In this document: positions 43,801 to 52,763 of the stretch, in pieces
How the letters are laid out: every line of letters begins with the position of its first letter
Numbering within the stretch: the stretch's first letter is position 1
Assembly: GCF_004959775.1 (NCBI RefSeq)
Contig: NZ_SJZG01000013.1
Coordinates: forward strand, 1-64,000
From: Agromyces sp. H66
Lineage (GTDB): Bacteria; Actinomycetota; Actinomycetes; Actinomycetales; Microbacteriaceae
Reading direction: 5' to 3'
Length of the DNA: 64,000 nt
The notes under the pieces: model-generated
The model's database searches: none
Seen by the model: only the letters and a program-made list of their open reading frames with translations
What the model was told of the DNA's origin: nothing
Position numbers and translations under genes: made by a program

Positions 43801-44545
43801 GAAGGAGCACGCGCGCATCTCGACGGCGGTGCGGCGCTTCGGCGATGCTGTGCAGCCGCGGGCGCGGGAGGCTGTTCCGGCGGCTGATGGTCTCGTTACA
43901 GAGCTCATTCGTCACGCTGGTGACCTGGGCATCGCCACGGATGCGCCCGTCGGGCGCCTCGCCACCGCGCGTCGGGCGCAGAGTCTCGTGTCGGCGGTCG
44001 CCGGGGAGCGCAATCCGCTGGTCATGATCGAGCGGCTCGCGGCCACGGAGCTCGGAACGGACGTGACTCCACTGGCACGCTCGACTTCGAGTGCGGCCGC
44101 CCTGCAGCGAAAGCTTGCTGCCGCCGATTGGGACACGTTCCGCGCAGCAGACGCGCTCGATGATGCGCCCGAGGCTGCGCATGCGATTGGTGCGCTTCGC
44201 GCGGCGGCCTCGGAGAACGAGTACGTCAGCCCGCTCGGCGAAGTGCTAGATCAGGCGATGGTGGTCGCGCGACAAGCGGTGCTCGCCCGGGTCCGCAAGG
44301 CCGAGCCGGGACCGGGGCCGATGCCGCGACCTGGTGACGGTGCGTCCAGCGCCGGATCGACGCTCGCTCCCCGACCGGACGGCGATTCCGCCTCAGGCGC
44401 AGGCCCAATCGTGAACCCTGACGAGGTCGTCCTCCCCGATGTCGCGTCCATTACCTCCAACATCGACGCGCTGCGCGATGAAATTCGCAGCGCGATGGAA
44501 CAGGCACCGGGCAAGCGTGTTCGCATCAAATGGTGGCTCGAGTGA
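40844..44545 (+). CDS. pglY: BREX-2 P-loop ATPase PglY
   Basis: A 1233-residue ATPase of the PglY/BrxC type. It starts LTSPLRDLINIPEKVDASDFVLQLHEG, with Walker A at FGSGKSHFMAVLHLLL (about residue 80) and a Walker B-like IVLFLDELVLWL (about 258). ATG at 40844 is chosen because it overlaps the pglX stop as ATGA and opens the conserved N-terminus. It is a large scaffold-like component essential in BREX systems; the exact step it powers is unknown. Confidence 0.92.
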   Translation: MTELNLTSPLRDLINIPEKVDASDFVLQLHEGVEHADRTLSDYVVTDSIAESLDDALGIVERTFAERRAKGAFIHGSFGSGKSHFMAVLHLLLTGNLTARKLDGLASVVDRRSGVLARNVLAIDYHLLGAKSFEDELFNGYLKTVRNSHPHAPTPMLHVSDSLLADAANARARMGDAAFFAAISTGADDGWGDFSAPWDAESFDAAIRAGGAERDRLVTDLTSTLYQSYTHAGQWLDISTGLERMTEHAKSLGYDGIVLFLDELVLWLGQHLSDSAFIQEETSKVAKLVETGVSSLPIPIVSFVARQRDLKDFLGDSIDGAQQQAIGQSFQWWEDRFERIELKAADLPKIVKQRLLAPTSDAAASVLGDALASVKRSGAWTYLMTDEVNSDEQDFADVYPFSPALVDSMIALSSLMQRERTALKLMGELLADGRSELTASDVVPVGDLFDQIMTGSSTPLTNDMKRRFSIARSFYEEKFRPFLLNKHNLMESDARALGRKHPFRTEDRLAKTLLVADLAPGAASLRNLTAAKLAALNYGTINSYVPGAEAQQVRTWVGQWAQQFGEVSIGEGVDPLIAIHLSGVDYDSILERVASEDNPSNRRVLIRDLVQGELKLTGGGLIREKQLTHVWRGRKRNVVAIFGNVRDQNDVRDEDLISSGDEWKLVIDYPYDADGRPPTDDLARLSDLQDEGVESQTIVWIPNFLTQDRLADLGKLVKLEHVLLPNQFDQNSSHLPATDREPARQALENQRKTLRTSIVSALRQAYAVSSRKSGDVDDDLTPSEVFSTLFRGLKISPPVADDLLKGLQSALEQAWAVEFPEHPAFEPSGAEIRTIDLRRVVELVETAVSAGGRAEGLARPEQEVLKRIAVPLGLGTLSENVFVASMVEFRWRDTFSKWAAEADDRIDVKTLRDRLATWGMARDVEDALIASWALIADREWVRGETAVPAPAVGSIPNDLVLRSANLPSEADWKRANEVAAAVFGMPKEHARISTAVRRFGDAVQPRAREAVPAADGLVTELIRHAGDLGIATDAPVGRLATARRAQSLVSAVAGERNPLVMIERLAATELGTDVTPLARSTSSAAALQRKLAAADWDTFRAADALDDAPEAAHAIGALRAAASENEYVSPLGEVLDQAMVVARQAVLARVRKAEPGPGPMPRPGDGASSAGSTLAPRPDGDSASGAGPIVNPDEVVLPDVASITSNIDALRDEIRSAMEQAPGKRVRIKWWLE

Positions 44546-47202
44546 CACCCGTCACCACGCACGTCCCCGTCGCAACCGAAGCCGCGGTGCAGGAACACGT
44601 CGCGGCATTCGCCGCGATGGCCCGAGCCGCCGAACGAGTGCTGATTCTGCGCGCACAATCATCGTGGAGCGGGCCGAGGTCCATCGTCGCGGCGGGGCGC
44701 ACGATCCGCATTGCCGAGGGTGTCTCGCAGCTCGCCATTCTCGACGAGCTGTACTCTCTTGAGCCCGATGAGCTGCTCGCGGTCGTCACTCCGCTCACCG
44801 AGGACGAGCTCGGCTCGGCGATCCTGCTCCAGGCTTACCACCAGCGCATCACTCGACTCGACGTCTGGAACCTCGTTCCGGGACTCTTCGCCGTGCGAAG
44901 CCAAGACGTCGACCCTGCCCTCCGCGCGATCGGCCAGAACTGGCTTCCCGAGGCGCTCCTGCGCTATCAGCCGGCCACGAGGTGGCCGAAGCAGACCGGC
45001 CGACCCCTGTCGACCGGTGTGGTCATTCGCCTCCTGCTCGCGGAGATCCTCGGCATCTCTCTGCTCGAGGAGATCGACGCCGCACGAGTACTTGAACAGC
45101 TCGAACGCGCTGACGCGCGAACGCGTTGGCGCGAGCTCGACGACCCCACACGAGAAGGTCTCACCGCCGCGGCCGGCAAGGTCCTGGGTGGCCACGTCGT
45201 GCTCGCGCTCCGCGCGGCGGCATCCGACAATCCGATCTCGATCGCGGCAATCGGCCTGATTGCCGACGTGCTCTGGACGACCGGTGGCCGGTCGTCGCTT
45301 CCAGGAGATGCGCTCGCTGCGCGTGTGCGGCTCGAGAAGCTGCTTGGCCCGGACATCGAGGAGCGAGATGCCCGCGGCCTCGCTGACGCCTCGATCGCCG
45401 CGGTGCTCCGACGCGAAGCTCTCGGTGACGACGGGTTCGAGCACATCCTCGACCAGGCGGAGGCGCTCGCGAAGGATCTGGGCTGGGAAGCTGGCGCAGC
45501 CCAGTCTCGCTTCACGCGGGCCGGCATGTTCGCTCGGCTCGGCGAGGTTGGCCAAGCGATCGAGGCATGGCTCGCCGGAGCATCGGACGCTGCTGCACTC
45601 GCCGAGTCGGCCGTACGCAACCTGTCTGGGCACGCGTTCGCCGCGCGATACGCGTCTGAAGTGTTCACCGCTCAGATGGCGGTGCGTCTGATGCGATGGA
45701 TGTCCGTCGACGTCGAGGGCCCGGCATCCCTTGACGAAACACTCATTGCGTACGCGCACGACACCGGGTGGGCCGATCGCGCCTTGTCTGCTGCCTGGGT
45801 TGGGTCATCCGGCGCCGCGACCGCGGCGGCTTACGCGGCGCTCGTGGAGCGTGCCCGGCATCGCCGCGGCCGCGAGGACGCGGCGGCCGCGGCGCTGCTC
45901 ACCGGAGAAACCCACGCGGGTACGGTCATCCCTGTCGAGCAGCTGCTCGAACGCGTCGTGGTGCCGTTGTCCACGCGGCTCCAGACCCTTGTCATCCTCA
46001 TCGACGGCATGAGCGTCGCGACCGCGACCGAGATTGCACAGGACGCGCAGCAGACGGGCTGGGTCGAGGTGCTGCCCGATGGGCACCCGCGGCGGCTGGT
46101 CGCGCTCGCGGCACTTCCGTCGCTGACCAGGTTCTCGCGCACGTCCTTCTTCTCGAGTGACCTTCGCTCTGGGGACCAGACGACAGAGAAGGCGCAGTTC
46201 GCCCAGCAGGCTGGCGGAGTGGTGTTCCATAAGGACGACCTTCGGGCGGCGGGCGGGCACGAGCTTCCTCGCTCGGTGATCGACGCGATCAACGATGGGA
46301 AACGCAAGGTCGTTGGTGTGGTCCTGAACACGATCGACGATGCGCTCGCCAAGCATGACCCGGGTGGCACTCGTTGGAATCTCGCCGCCGTGCAGCACCT
46401 TCGGGCACTCCTGGACGCCGCGGCGTTGGCAGGCCGGGCGGTGGTGCTGACCTCCGACCATGGGCACGTGATCGAGCGCGGGGGCGAGTACCGTCCGATC
46501 GCGGGTGGCTCTGGCGGGGCACGGTGGCGCACGGTTGACAGCGGGCCACTCGCTGCGGATGAGGTTCTCGTCTCGGGGTCGCGGGTGCTGAGCCCCGACG
46601 GCCGCGCGATCTTGGCAGTCGACGAGCGCCTTCGCTACATGCCAAAGGCGGCCGGGTACCACGGTGGCGCGGCTCTCGCCGAGCTCACGGTGCCGGTGAT
46701 CGTCTTGCGAAACGCCCGCGGCGGGGAGATCCCCGGTTGGCCTGACGCCGTGCCGCAGGCACCCACGTGGTGGAACGAGTCGGCGACAGCCGGCGCAGCA
46801 CCCGCTCCGATCAAGGCTGCCCGACGACCGGCACGACGCGTCGCCGAGCAGACGCCCGCGATGTTCGACGTAGAGGCGGGCGGCGAGCACGAATCGAGCT
46901 TGTCGTCACGTCTCGTGGCATCCGATCTCTACGCTTCGCAGAAGACCCGTGCCGGCCGGCACGCGTTGTCAGACGACGTGGTCACCCGCGCCATTGATGT
47001 GCTTCACAAACAGCGCGGCCGCGCGCATCGGGATGCGTTTGGTGCGGGGCTCGGCATCGCGACCACAGCCATCGATCAAACCCTCGCCGCGCTCCGCAGG
47101 CTGCTGAACGTCGAGGGCTACGATGTGATCTCGCTCGACCGCGATGGCGTGACGATCTTGCTCGACGTCGATCTGCTGCGCGAACAGTTCAACGTGAGGT
47201 AA
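44542..47202 (+). CDS. pglZ: BREX-2 alkaline phosphatase-fold protein PglZ
   Basis: An 886-residue PglZ. The phosphatase-type core is at about 480-740: LVILIDGMSVATATE (metal Asp), then VVLTSDHGHVIERGGEY (Asp-His). The last 93 residues (46921-47199) form a separate winged-helix-like region, RAGRHALSDDV ... LDVDLLREQF, that also ends the SRA-domain protein at 50664-51968. GTG at 44542 overlaps the pglY stop (GTGA); ATG at 44530 is an alternative. PglZ is the hallmark of BREX. Confidence 0.93.
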   Translation: MTPVTTHVPVATEAAVQEHVAAFAAMARAAERVLILRAQSSWSGPRSIVAAGRTIRIAEGVSQLAILDELYSLEPDELLAVVTPLTEDELGSAILLQAYHQRITRLDVWNLVPGLFAVRSQDVDPALRAIGQNWLPEALLRYQPATRWPKQTGRPLSTGVVIRLLLAEILGISLLEEIDAARVLEQLERADARTRWRELDDPTREGLTAAAGKVLGGHVVLALRAAASDNPISIAAIGLIADVLWTTGGRSSLPGDALAARVRLEKLLGPDIEERDARGLADASIAAVLRREALGDDGFEHILDQAEALAKDLGWEAGAAQSRFTRAGMFARLGEVGQAIEAWLAGASDAAALAESAVRNLSGHAFAARYASEVFTAQMAVRLMRWMSVDVEGPASLDETLIAYAHDTGWADRALSAAWVGSSGAATAAAYAALVERARHRRGREDAAAAALLTGETHAGTVIPVEQLLERVVVPLSTRLQTLVILIDGMSVATATEIAQDAQQTGWVEVLPDGHPRRLVALAALPSLTRFSRTSFFSSDLRSGDQTTEKAQFAQQAGGVVFHKDDLRAAGGHELPRSVIDAINDGKRKVVGVVLNTIDDALAKHDPGGTRWNLAAVQHLRALLDAAALAGRAVVLTSDHGHVIERGGEYRPIAGGSGGARWRTVDSGPLAADEVLVSGSRVLSPDGRAILAVDERLRYMPKAAGYHGGAALAELTVPVIVLRNARGGEIPGWPDAVPQAPTWWNESATAGAAPAPIKAARRPARRVAEQTPAMFDVEAGGEHESSLSSRLVASDLYASQKTRAGRHALSDDVVTRAIDVLHKQRGRAHRDAFGAGLGIATTAIDQTLAALRRLLNVEGYDVISLDRDGVTILLDVDLLREQFNVR

Positions 47203-47205
47203 CCC

Positions 47206-48540
47206 GTGGACATCAGCCCCCGCCGACGCCGCGACATCATCGACGCGCTGCGCCGTGGCACCGTCCCCGAGCGCGGCCTCGACGTCATGGCCGTCGGGCT
47301 CGATCGGTTCGACGCGACCGTGCGAGACGAGCTCGACGCTGTCGCGCAGGGCGGGGCATCGTTCAAAGCCGTGCGAGGCGAGTATGGCTCGGGCAAGACG
47401 TTCTTCGCCCGGTGGCTCAGCGAAACCGCGAAGAAGCAGGGATTCGCGACCGCCGAATTGCAGATCTCGGAGACGGAAACCCCCCTCCACCGGCTAGAGA
47501 CCGTCTATCGGCGGATCATCGAGAACCTCGCGACCGCGGAGGCACAGCCGAGCGCACTTCGCGAAGTGATTGACGGTTGGTTCCATGTGCTCGAGGGCGA
47601 TGCCATCGATGCCGGCGCGAACGGCGCCGACCCGCACGAGGTCGCAACCGAGGCCGACGCGCTCATGGAGCGGCGATTGAGCAATGTGAGCAAGACGGCG
47701 CCGGCATTTGCGACGGCACTCCGCGGCTACCGCGCTGCCGTCCGCGCCGGCGACGCGGCACAAGCTGAGGGGTTGCTCGCGTGGCTGGCGGGACAACCGC
47801 ACGTCGCCGCGGGTGTGCGACGTAGCGCTGGTCTGCGTGGTGAGCTCGACCACTTCGGAGCGCTTGGATTCCTGCAGGGGCTTCTCACTGTGCTGCGCGA
47901 TTCGGATTATCGCGGTCTGGTCGTCATCCTCGATGAGGTCGAGACACTGCAACGTGTGCGATCCGACGTCCGCGAGAGGTCGTTGAACTCACTGCGACAG
48001 CTCGTCGACGAGGTTGACGCCGGGCGGTTCCCTGGCCTCTACATCCTCATCACCGGCACTCCCGCGTTCTTCGACGGGCCACAGGGGATGCAGCGACTGC
48101 CACCGCTTGCGCAGCGGATCGCTGCTGATTTCAGTGGCGACCCTCGCTTCGATAATCCGCGTGCGCCGCAGATTCGGCTCACGGGGTTCACTGATGCATC
48201 CCTGCACGAGCTCGGTGCCCGCATCCGCGAGGTGTACGCCAGCGGTCAGCCGACGCAGGACCGGCTCCTGACTCTCGTGGATGACGCGTTCCTGAGCGAG
48301 CTCGGCTCGTCGATCGCTGGGCAGCTGGGTGGCCGAGTCGGAGTCGCGCCGCGTCTGTATCTGCGACGGCTGGTTGACATCCTGGATCGGGCTGACCAGT
48401 TCGAGGAGTACGAGCCGAGACGGGACGCGCTCGGTGCGATTCCCGCCGCAGACATGACCGAGGCCGAGCTCGCGGTCACTCGGTTCGGCGGCAAGCATGC
48501 GCCGGCCGGGGGAGTGGATGATGTCGAGCTCGACGTCTGA
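47206..48540 (+). CDS. brxD: BREX-2 ATP-binding protein BrxD
   Basis: A 444-residue P-loop ATPase (DUF2791 type). Walker A is GEYGSGKTFFARWL (about residue 62). Walker B is GLVVILDEVETL (about 245). Sensor-like ILITGTPAFFDGPQG follows. GTG at 47206 opens MDISPRRRRDIIDALRRG, the usual family start, and follows pglZ by three bases. BrxD is the fifth type 2 gene and probably works with the helicase; it overlaps it by 23 bases. Confidence 0.9.
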   Translation: MDISPRRRRDIIDALRRGTVPERGLDVMAVGLDRFDATVRDELDAVAQGGASFKAVRGEYGSGKTFFARWLSETAKKQGFATAELQISETETPLHRLETVYRRIIENLATAEAQPSALREVIDGWFHVLEGDAIDAGANGADPHEVATEADALMERRLSNVSKTAPAFATALRGYRAAVRAGDAAQAEGLLAWLAGQPHVAAGVRRSAGLRGELDHFGALGFLQGLLTVLRDSDYRGLVVILDEVETLQRVRSDVRERSLNSLRQLVDEVDAGRFPGLYILITGTPAFFDGPQGMQRLPPLAQRIAADFSGDPRFDNPRAPQIRLTGFTDASLHELGARIREVYASGQPTQDRLLTLVDDAFLSELGSSIAGQLGGRVGVAPRLYLRRLVDILDRADQFEEYEPRRDALGAIPAADMTEAELAVTRFGGKHAPAGGVDDVELDV

Positions 48541-50626
48541 TCGAGGCGGGCCCGGCGATCAACTGAGCGCGGCAATCGAGTACCACATCGTCAACGCGTT
48601 GGCGTGGACGCAGCTGCGGCCCTTGCAGCAGGCATCCATCGCTCCGGTGCGATCCGGTGCCGACTGCCTCCTCATTGCCCCCACGGCTGGTGGCAAGACC
48701 GAGGCAGTGATGTTCCCGGTGCTCTCGAACATGGTCGACGAAGGATGGCGTGGACTCACGGTCATCTATGTCACCCCGCTGAAAGCGCTGCTCAACAACC
48801 TGCACCCCAGGCTGGAGACATACGCGGCGTGGGTGGGGCGTCGGGTCGGGCTCTGGCATGGCGACATCGGCGATGGTGAGCGCAGGCGGATTCTCGCCGA
48901 CCCGCCGGACGTGCTCCTCACTACGCCTGAATCGCTCGAGGCGATGCTCGTATCGCGACGGGTCGACCACCGGTCGTTCTTCGCGACCGTGCGCGCGATC
49001 GTCATCGACGAACTCCACGCATTCGCGTCGGCGGACCGGGGCTGGCACCTCCTGGCAGTGCTCGAGCGGATCCAGCGACTCGCGGGGCGACGCATCCAGC
49101 GAATCGGGCTGTCCGCGACGGTGGGAAACCCGGACGAGATCCTGACGTGGATGCAAGGCTCGAATGCCTCGGCCGGGGTCGACCGCCAAGTCGTTGCTGA
49201 CGGAGGCGGCGCAGCATCCGCCCCCGATGTCACGCTTGACTACGTCGGCTCGGTCGAGAACGCCGCCGAGATCCTTTCGCGGCTGTATGTCGGCGAGAAG
49301 CGCCTGGTGTTTTGCCAATCTCGGGCGCAGGCCGAGGAGCTCGCGTTCGAGCTACGTCAGCGACGCGTGACGACGTTCGTCTCACACTCCTCATTGTCGG
49401 TGGATGAACGCCGCCAATCTGAGCGGGCATTCGCCGAAGCGCGAGATTGCGTCATCGTCGCGACATCCACGCTCGAGCTCGGGATCGACATCGGCGACCT
49501 TGATCGCATGGTCCAGATCGACGCACCATTCAGCGTCGCGTCGTTCCTGCAACGACTCGGACGCACCGGCCGGCGCGCTGGGACCGCGCGGAACGCACTT
49601 TTCCTCGCCACGGACCTCGACACCTTCCTCCGTGCCGCTGGTCTCCTTCATCTCTGGTCGCGCGGCTACGTGGAGCCTGTGCTTCCGCCGCCGCATCCAC
49701 GACACATCGCCGCCCAGCAGCTCCTGGCGCTCGCGCTGCAGGAGGGACGGTTCCCCGCGAACGGTTGGCATGACTGGTGGTCGGGGTGCGCCGTGATGGA
49801 TGGCGCCGAGGAGGTGCTCGACTACCTGCGCGCCGAACAGTACCTCGTCGAGGATGGCGGGTTCCTCTTCATCGGGCCTGCGGCAGAACGCGAGTTCGGT
49901 CGTCGCTACTTCATGGATCTGCTGTCCTCCTTCGTCGCCGACCTCGAACTGCGTGTGGTCGCCGGTGTGCGCGAGATCGGATCGGTATCCCCGCTGTCGA
50001 TGACTCGGGACGTCGTCGACAGCCGGAAACCGCTCTTGCTGGCAGGTCGCGCGTGGAAGGTGCAATCGGTCGACTGGCAGAAGCATGAAGTTGTGGTGAG
50101 TGAGGATCCCGAGAAGGGCAAGGTTCGGTGGGCCTCCGAGCCGATCGCCGAGTCATTCGAGATGATGCGTGCTCGTCGTGAGGTGCTCCTCGGGGTCGAC
50201 CCCGCGGTGAAGCTGTCGAAGCGAGCCGTCGTGCGGCTCGAGGGCGGACGGACGCTGCATGGCGAGCGCGTTGACGACGGCGGGCTGGTGATGCAGCGCG
50301 GTGGCACGGCGGTCAGGTTCTGGACCTGGGCCGGATTGCGGGCGAATCAGACGCTGATCGCAGGGATGGGGCTGTCTGACTCGGCAACGGCGGCGAACGA
50401 AGGCATCCTTCTCCCGGTCGATATCGGAGTCGCCGACGTGCGTGGCGCGGACGTGCGGGACGCCGTGCCGTGGATCAGCCCCGACGCGGTGGCGGGGCTG
50501 AAGTTTTCGGCGGCCCTGCCGGGCGGGCTGGCTCAGGAGACGCTCGCTGAGCGGTTTGCCGATCGGGTCGGGGCCATGGAGATCGTGACGGACGGGATCG
50601 TGATGGCCTCGGGCAGCGAAGACTAG
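48518..50626 (+). CDS. brxHI: BREX-2 superfamily 2 helicase BrxHI
   Basis: A 702-residue Lhr-like helicase. Motifs in order: APTAGGKTEAVMFPVL (I), TPLKALLNNL (Ia), TTPESLEAM (Ib), VIDELHAF (II), GLSATVGN (III), TSTLELGIDIGD (V) and LGRTGRRAGT (VI). It acts on nucleic acid in BREX type 2; its exact role is unknown. ATG at 48518 (with another at 48521) follows GGGGGAG. It closes the operon; the gene ends 38 bases from a convergent gene. Confidence 0.9.
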   Translation: MMSSSTSDRGGPGDQLSAAIEYHIVNALAWTQLRPLQQASIAPVRSGADCLLIAPTAGGKTEAVMFPVLSNMVDEGWRGLTVIYVTPLKALLNNLHPRLETYAAWVGRRVGLWHGDIGDGERRRILADPPDVLLTTPESLEAMLVSRRVDHRSFFATVRAIVIDELHAFASADRGWHLLAVLERIQRLAGRRIQRIGLSATVGNPDEILTWMQGSNASAGVDRQVVADGGGAASAPDVTLDYVGSVENAAEILSRLYVGEKRLVFCQSRAQAEELAFELRQRRVTTFVSHSSLSVDERRQSERAFAEARDCVIVATSTLELGIDIGDLDRMVQIDAPFSVASFLQRLGRTGRRAGTARNALFLATDLDTFLRAAGLLHLWSRGYVEPVLPPPHPRHIAAQQLLALALQEGRFPANGWHDWWSGCAVMDGAEEVLDYLRAEQYLVEDGGFLFIGPAAEREFGRRYFMDLLSSFVADLELRVVAGVREIGSVSPLSMTRDVVDSRKPLLLAGRAWKVQSVDWQKHEVVVSEDPEKGKVRWASEPIAESFEMMRARREVLLGVDPAVKLSKRAVVRLEGGRTLHGERVDDGGLVMQRGGTAVRFWTWAGLRANQTLIAGMGLSDSATAANEGILLPVDIGVADVRGADVRDAVPWISPDAVAGLKFSAALPGGLAQETLAERFADRVGAMEIVTDGIVMASGSED

Positions 50627-50663
50627 TCACTCGCCTTTGTCACCCCTGCCATGTCGCCCTGCG

Positions 50664-51968
50664 CTAACCAAGCTGGAACTGCTCAGCGACGAGCGCGGTG
50701 TCCAGGACGACGGTCGATCCGTCGGGATCGAAGCCGAGCGCTTCATAGCCATCGACGTTGATGATCCGTCGAAGCGCCGCGATGGTCGGGTCGACCCTCG
50801 AGTCGGGCAGATTGAGCGAGTCTGCGAGCGCCGCCTTCGGAGCGCGGCCTCCCCCCTCGTAGAGCACAGTCAGCGCCGAGATCACCACATCTGTATCAAG
50901 CGCCCGGCGCCCGGCGCGCGCCTGTTGCAGTCGGAATCGTGCTGATTTCGTGAGCTCGAGAGCGTGAGGGTGAGGTTCCCGGTGGGTGTGGAGGGGCGCG
51001 GGGGTATCGTTCACCAGAGTCTCGTGCACTGAAGACCCGTCGAAGAGCGTGCGGTCGAGGCCGGAATCGCGCACGATATTCTGCAGGTACTGGGCGGTGC
51101 GCTCTCGGGTCAACTCGGATCGAGGCGTCGACGCCGGGTCGAGCTCCGGATGGTCCCAGTGCAGGTCGTCGGTTTCACGTCGGATTCGCCGGAACAACTC
51201 GCGCTCGCCGCTTCGCCCGCTCCTTGGCACACGAACATTCATGGCAAGGGTGATTGCGTCGTATTGAGCCTGCATCGACGACGTGACGGCTCCAGTTCTC
51301 AGGAGAATCTGGAGCTGCGCGAGTTCGCCTCCAATCGTGTCCAGGAGCCGTTCGAAATCGCTCGCTGGCGTAGCGGACGAACTCTCCACCCCAGCAGGAG
51401 GAGGGGAGGCATCCGGCTCGTCACGATTGGGGGGAGATGACGATCCATCCCGCTCTGATTCGAGCCGCTCCAGGCGAAAGCGAACGATCAAGAAGCCATC
51501 CACGCCACGTTCAGTCCACCACTTCTTCACGAGGAAGAGCCCGCCATAGGCGTATCCGCTTTTCGGCGAAAGCGGTGACTTATGCTTTGCTCCGCGGGTG
51601 ACACGGACCGGAAGGCCGCGACTCATGCTTGTAATGAGGGCGCCGTTTCCGTCCCTCTCGGGATCTTGATCGGCGATCTGCCTGCCGTTCGCTCCGCGCC
51701 CACCCTGACCGGTGTAGATGATGACGTCGCCGTGGTCCTTGTCGTCGACATAGCCGCCGGAGAGGACGATGGAGTCTGCCCCCTCGGCCGGAGTACCGCT
51801 AATCCCCGCTTGATTCGGCGGGTGGACGCCCGCCTCGCGAAGTGCTACCCGGTTCTCAAACCAGGACCCAACGGTGACCTCTGGGATTGAGCCGAATGTA
51901 CGGGAGGAGCGTAATGGTCGCGAGTATCGGGAGCGGGGTCTTGGAGGCACGAGGTAATCATGTCCCAT
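50664..51968 (-). CDS. SRA-YDG domain protein with a PglZ-like C-terminal domain
   Basis: A 434-residue protein. Residues about 24-160 match the SRA-YDG fold: FGSIPEVTVGSWFENRVALREAGVHPP, GADSIVLSGGYVDD, DVIIYTGQGGRGANG, and VTRGAKHKSPLSPKSGYAYGGLF. This domain flips and reads 5-methylcytosine or 5-hydroxymethylcytosine in known proteins. A polar linker and a helical middle (LLDTIGGELAQLQILLRTGAV) follow. The last 93 residues align without gaps to the PglZ C-terminus, 40 identical. No nuclease motif was found. It is convergent with brxHI, 38 bases apart, so it is likely a BREX-2 accessory factor. The ATG at 51968 has no clear ribosome site. Confidence 0.85.
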   Translation of the reverse strand: MGHDYLVPPRPRSRYSRPLRSSRTFGSIPEVTVGSWFENRVALREAGVHPPNQAGISGTPAEGADSIVLSGGYVDDKDHGDVIIYTGQGGRGANGRQIADQDPERDGNGALITSMSRGLPVRVTRGAKHKSPLSPKSGYAYGGLFLVKKWWTERGVDGFLIVRFRLERLESERDGSSSPPNRDEPDASPPPAGVESSSATPASDFERLLDTIGGELAQLQILLRTGAVTSSMQAQYDAITLAMNVRVPRSGRSGERELFRRIRRETDDLHWDHPELDPASTPRSELTRERTAQYLQNIVRDSGLDRTLFDGSSVHETLVNDTPAPLHTHREPHPHALELTKSARFRLQQARAGRRALDTDVVISALTVLYEGGGRAPKAALADSLNLPDSRVDPTIAALRRIINVDGYEALGFDPDGSTVVLDTALVAEQFQLG

Positions 51969-52763
51969 TCGTACGACGACCGAACGGCACGAACTGACGC
52001 CGCGCTGCCGAATGCCTCATCCTGAGTACATGAACCGGATCCCACGCATTCGATTCGATGCGCTCGCTGCGTATGCCCGCCCAACCGCCGCGCCTCTGCC
52101 CTCTGATGAGGTTGCGTGGTACCAGAACGAAGACTGTGACGTCCTTGGCGTTCTTAGGGAGGACGCAAGCTTGCAGTACTCAGGGGCGATCTTTGCAAGG
52201 GATCCACTGGGGAGGTTTCAGTTGGTGTCGCACACAGACTCTTTCGACACCCTAGAGCGCGCTGTTGCGGCCATGCACATGGCAGCCTCGGACGCAACCG
52301 CCGAGGTCGAGCGTACGCCGCGCCTGCATGGTGACGAGACAGGCCCGGTCGACTTCTTTGCCCCACGTGTATCGGTGGAAAAGATGCATCCTCGCTTCCG
52401 GTTGATCGAGTCCGGGAGAGGCCATAACGCTGCCCGGGAGATCATTTCGAGCCTGATGCGGTGCTACGACGACAGAGACGGGAACTTCGTCGAACAGTTT
52501 CAATCCACAGGGTTCGACGCGCGGATCTGGGAACTCTATTTGTACGCTCTTCTAATTGAGGCGGGCTACTCAGTGTCATTTCCAGATCAAGCACCGGATC
52601 TGCTCGCGATTGGCCGCGAACATCGCTTTGGCATCGAAGCAACGACCATCAACCCATCAATCATCAACGGGCAAACGGTCGACGCCCCGCGGCCGAAGAC
52701 GCCACAAGAAGTCGACGACTACTTCGCCAACTACCTGCCAATTCGCTTTGCAGGTCCGTTGAC

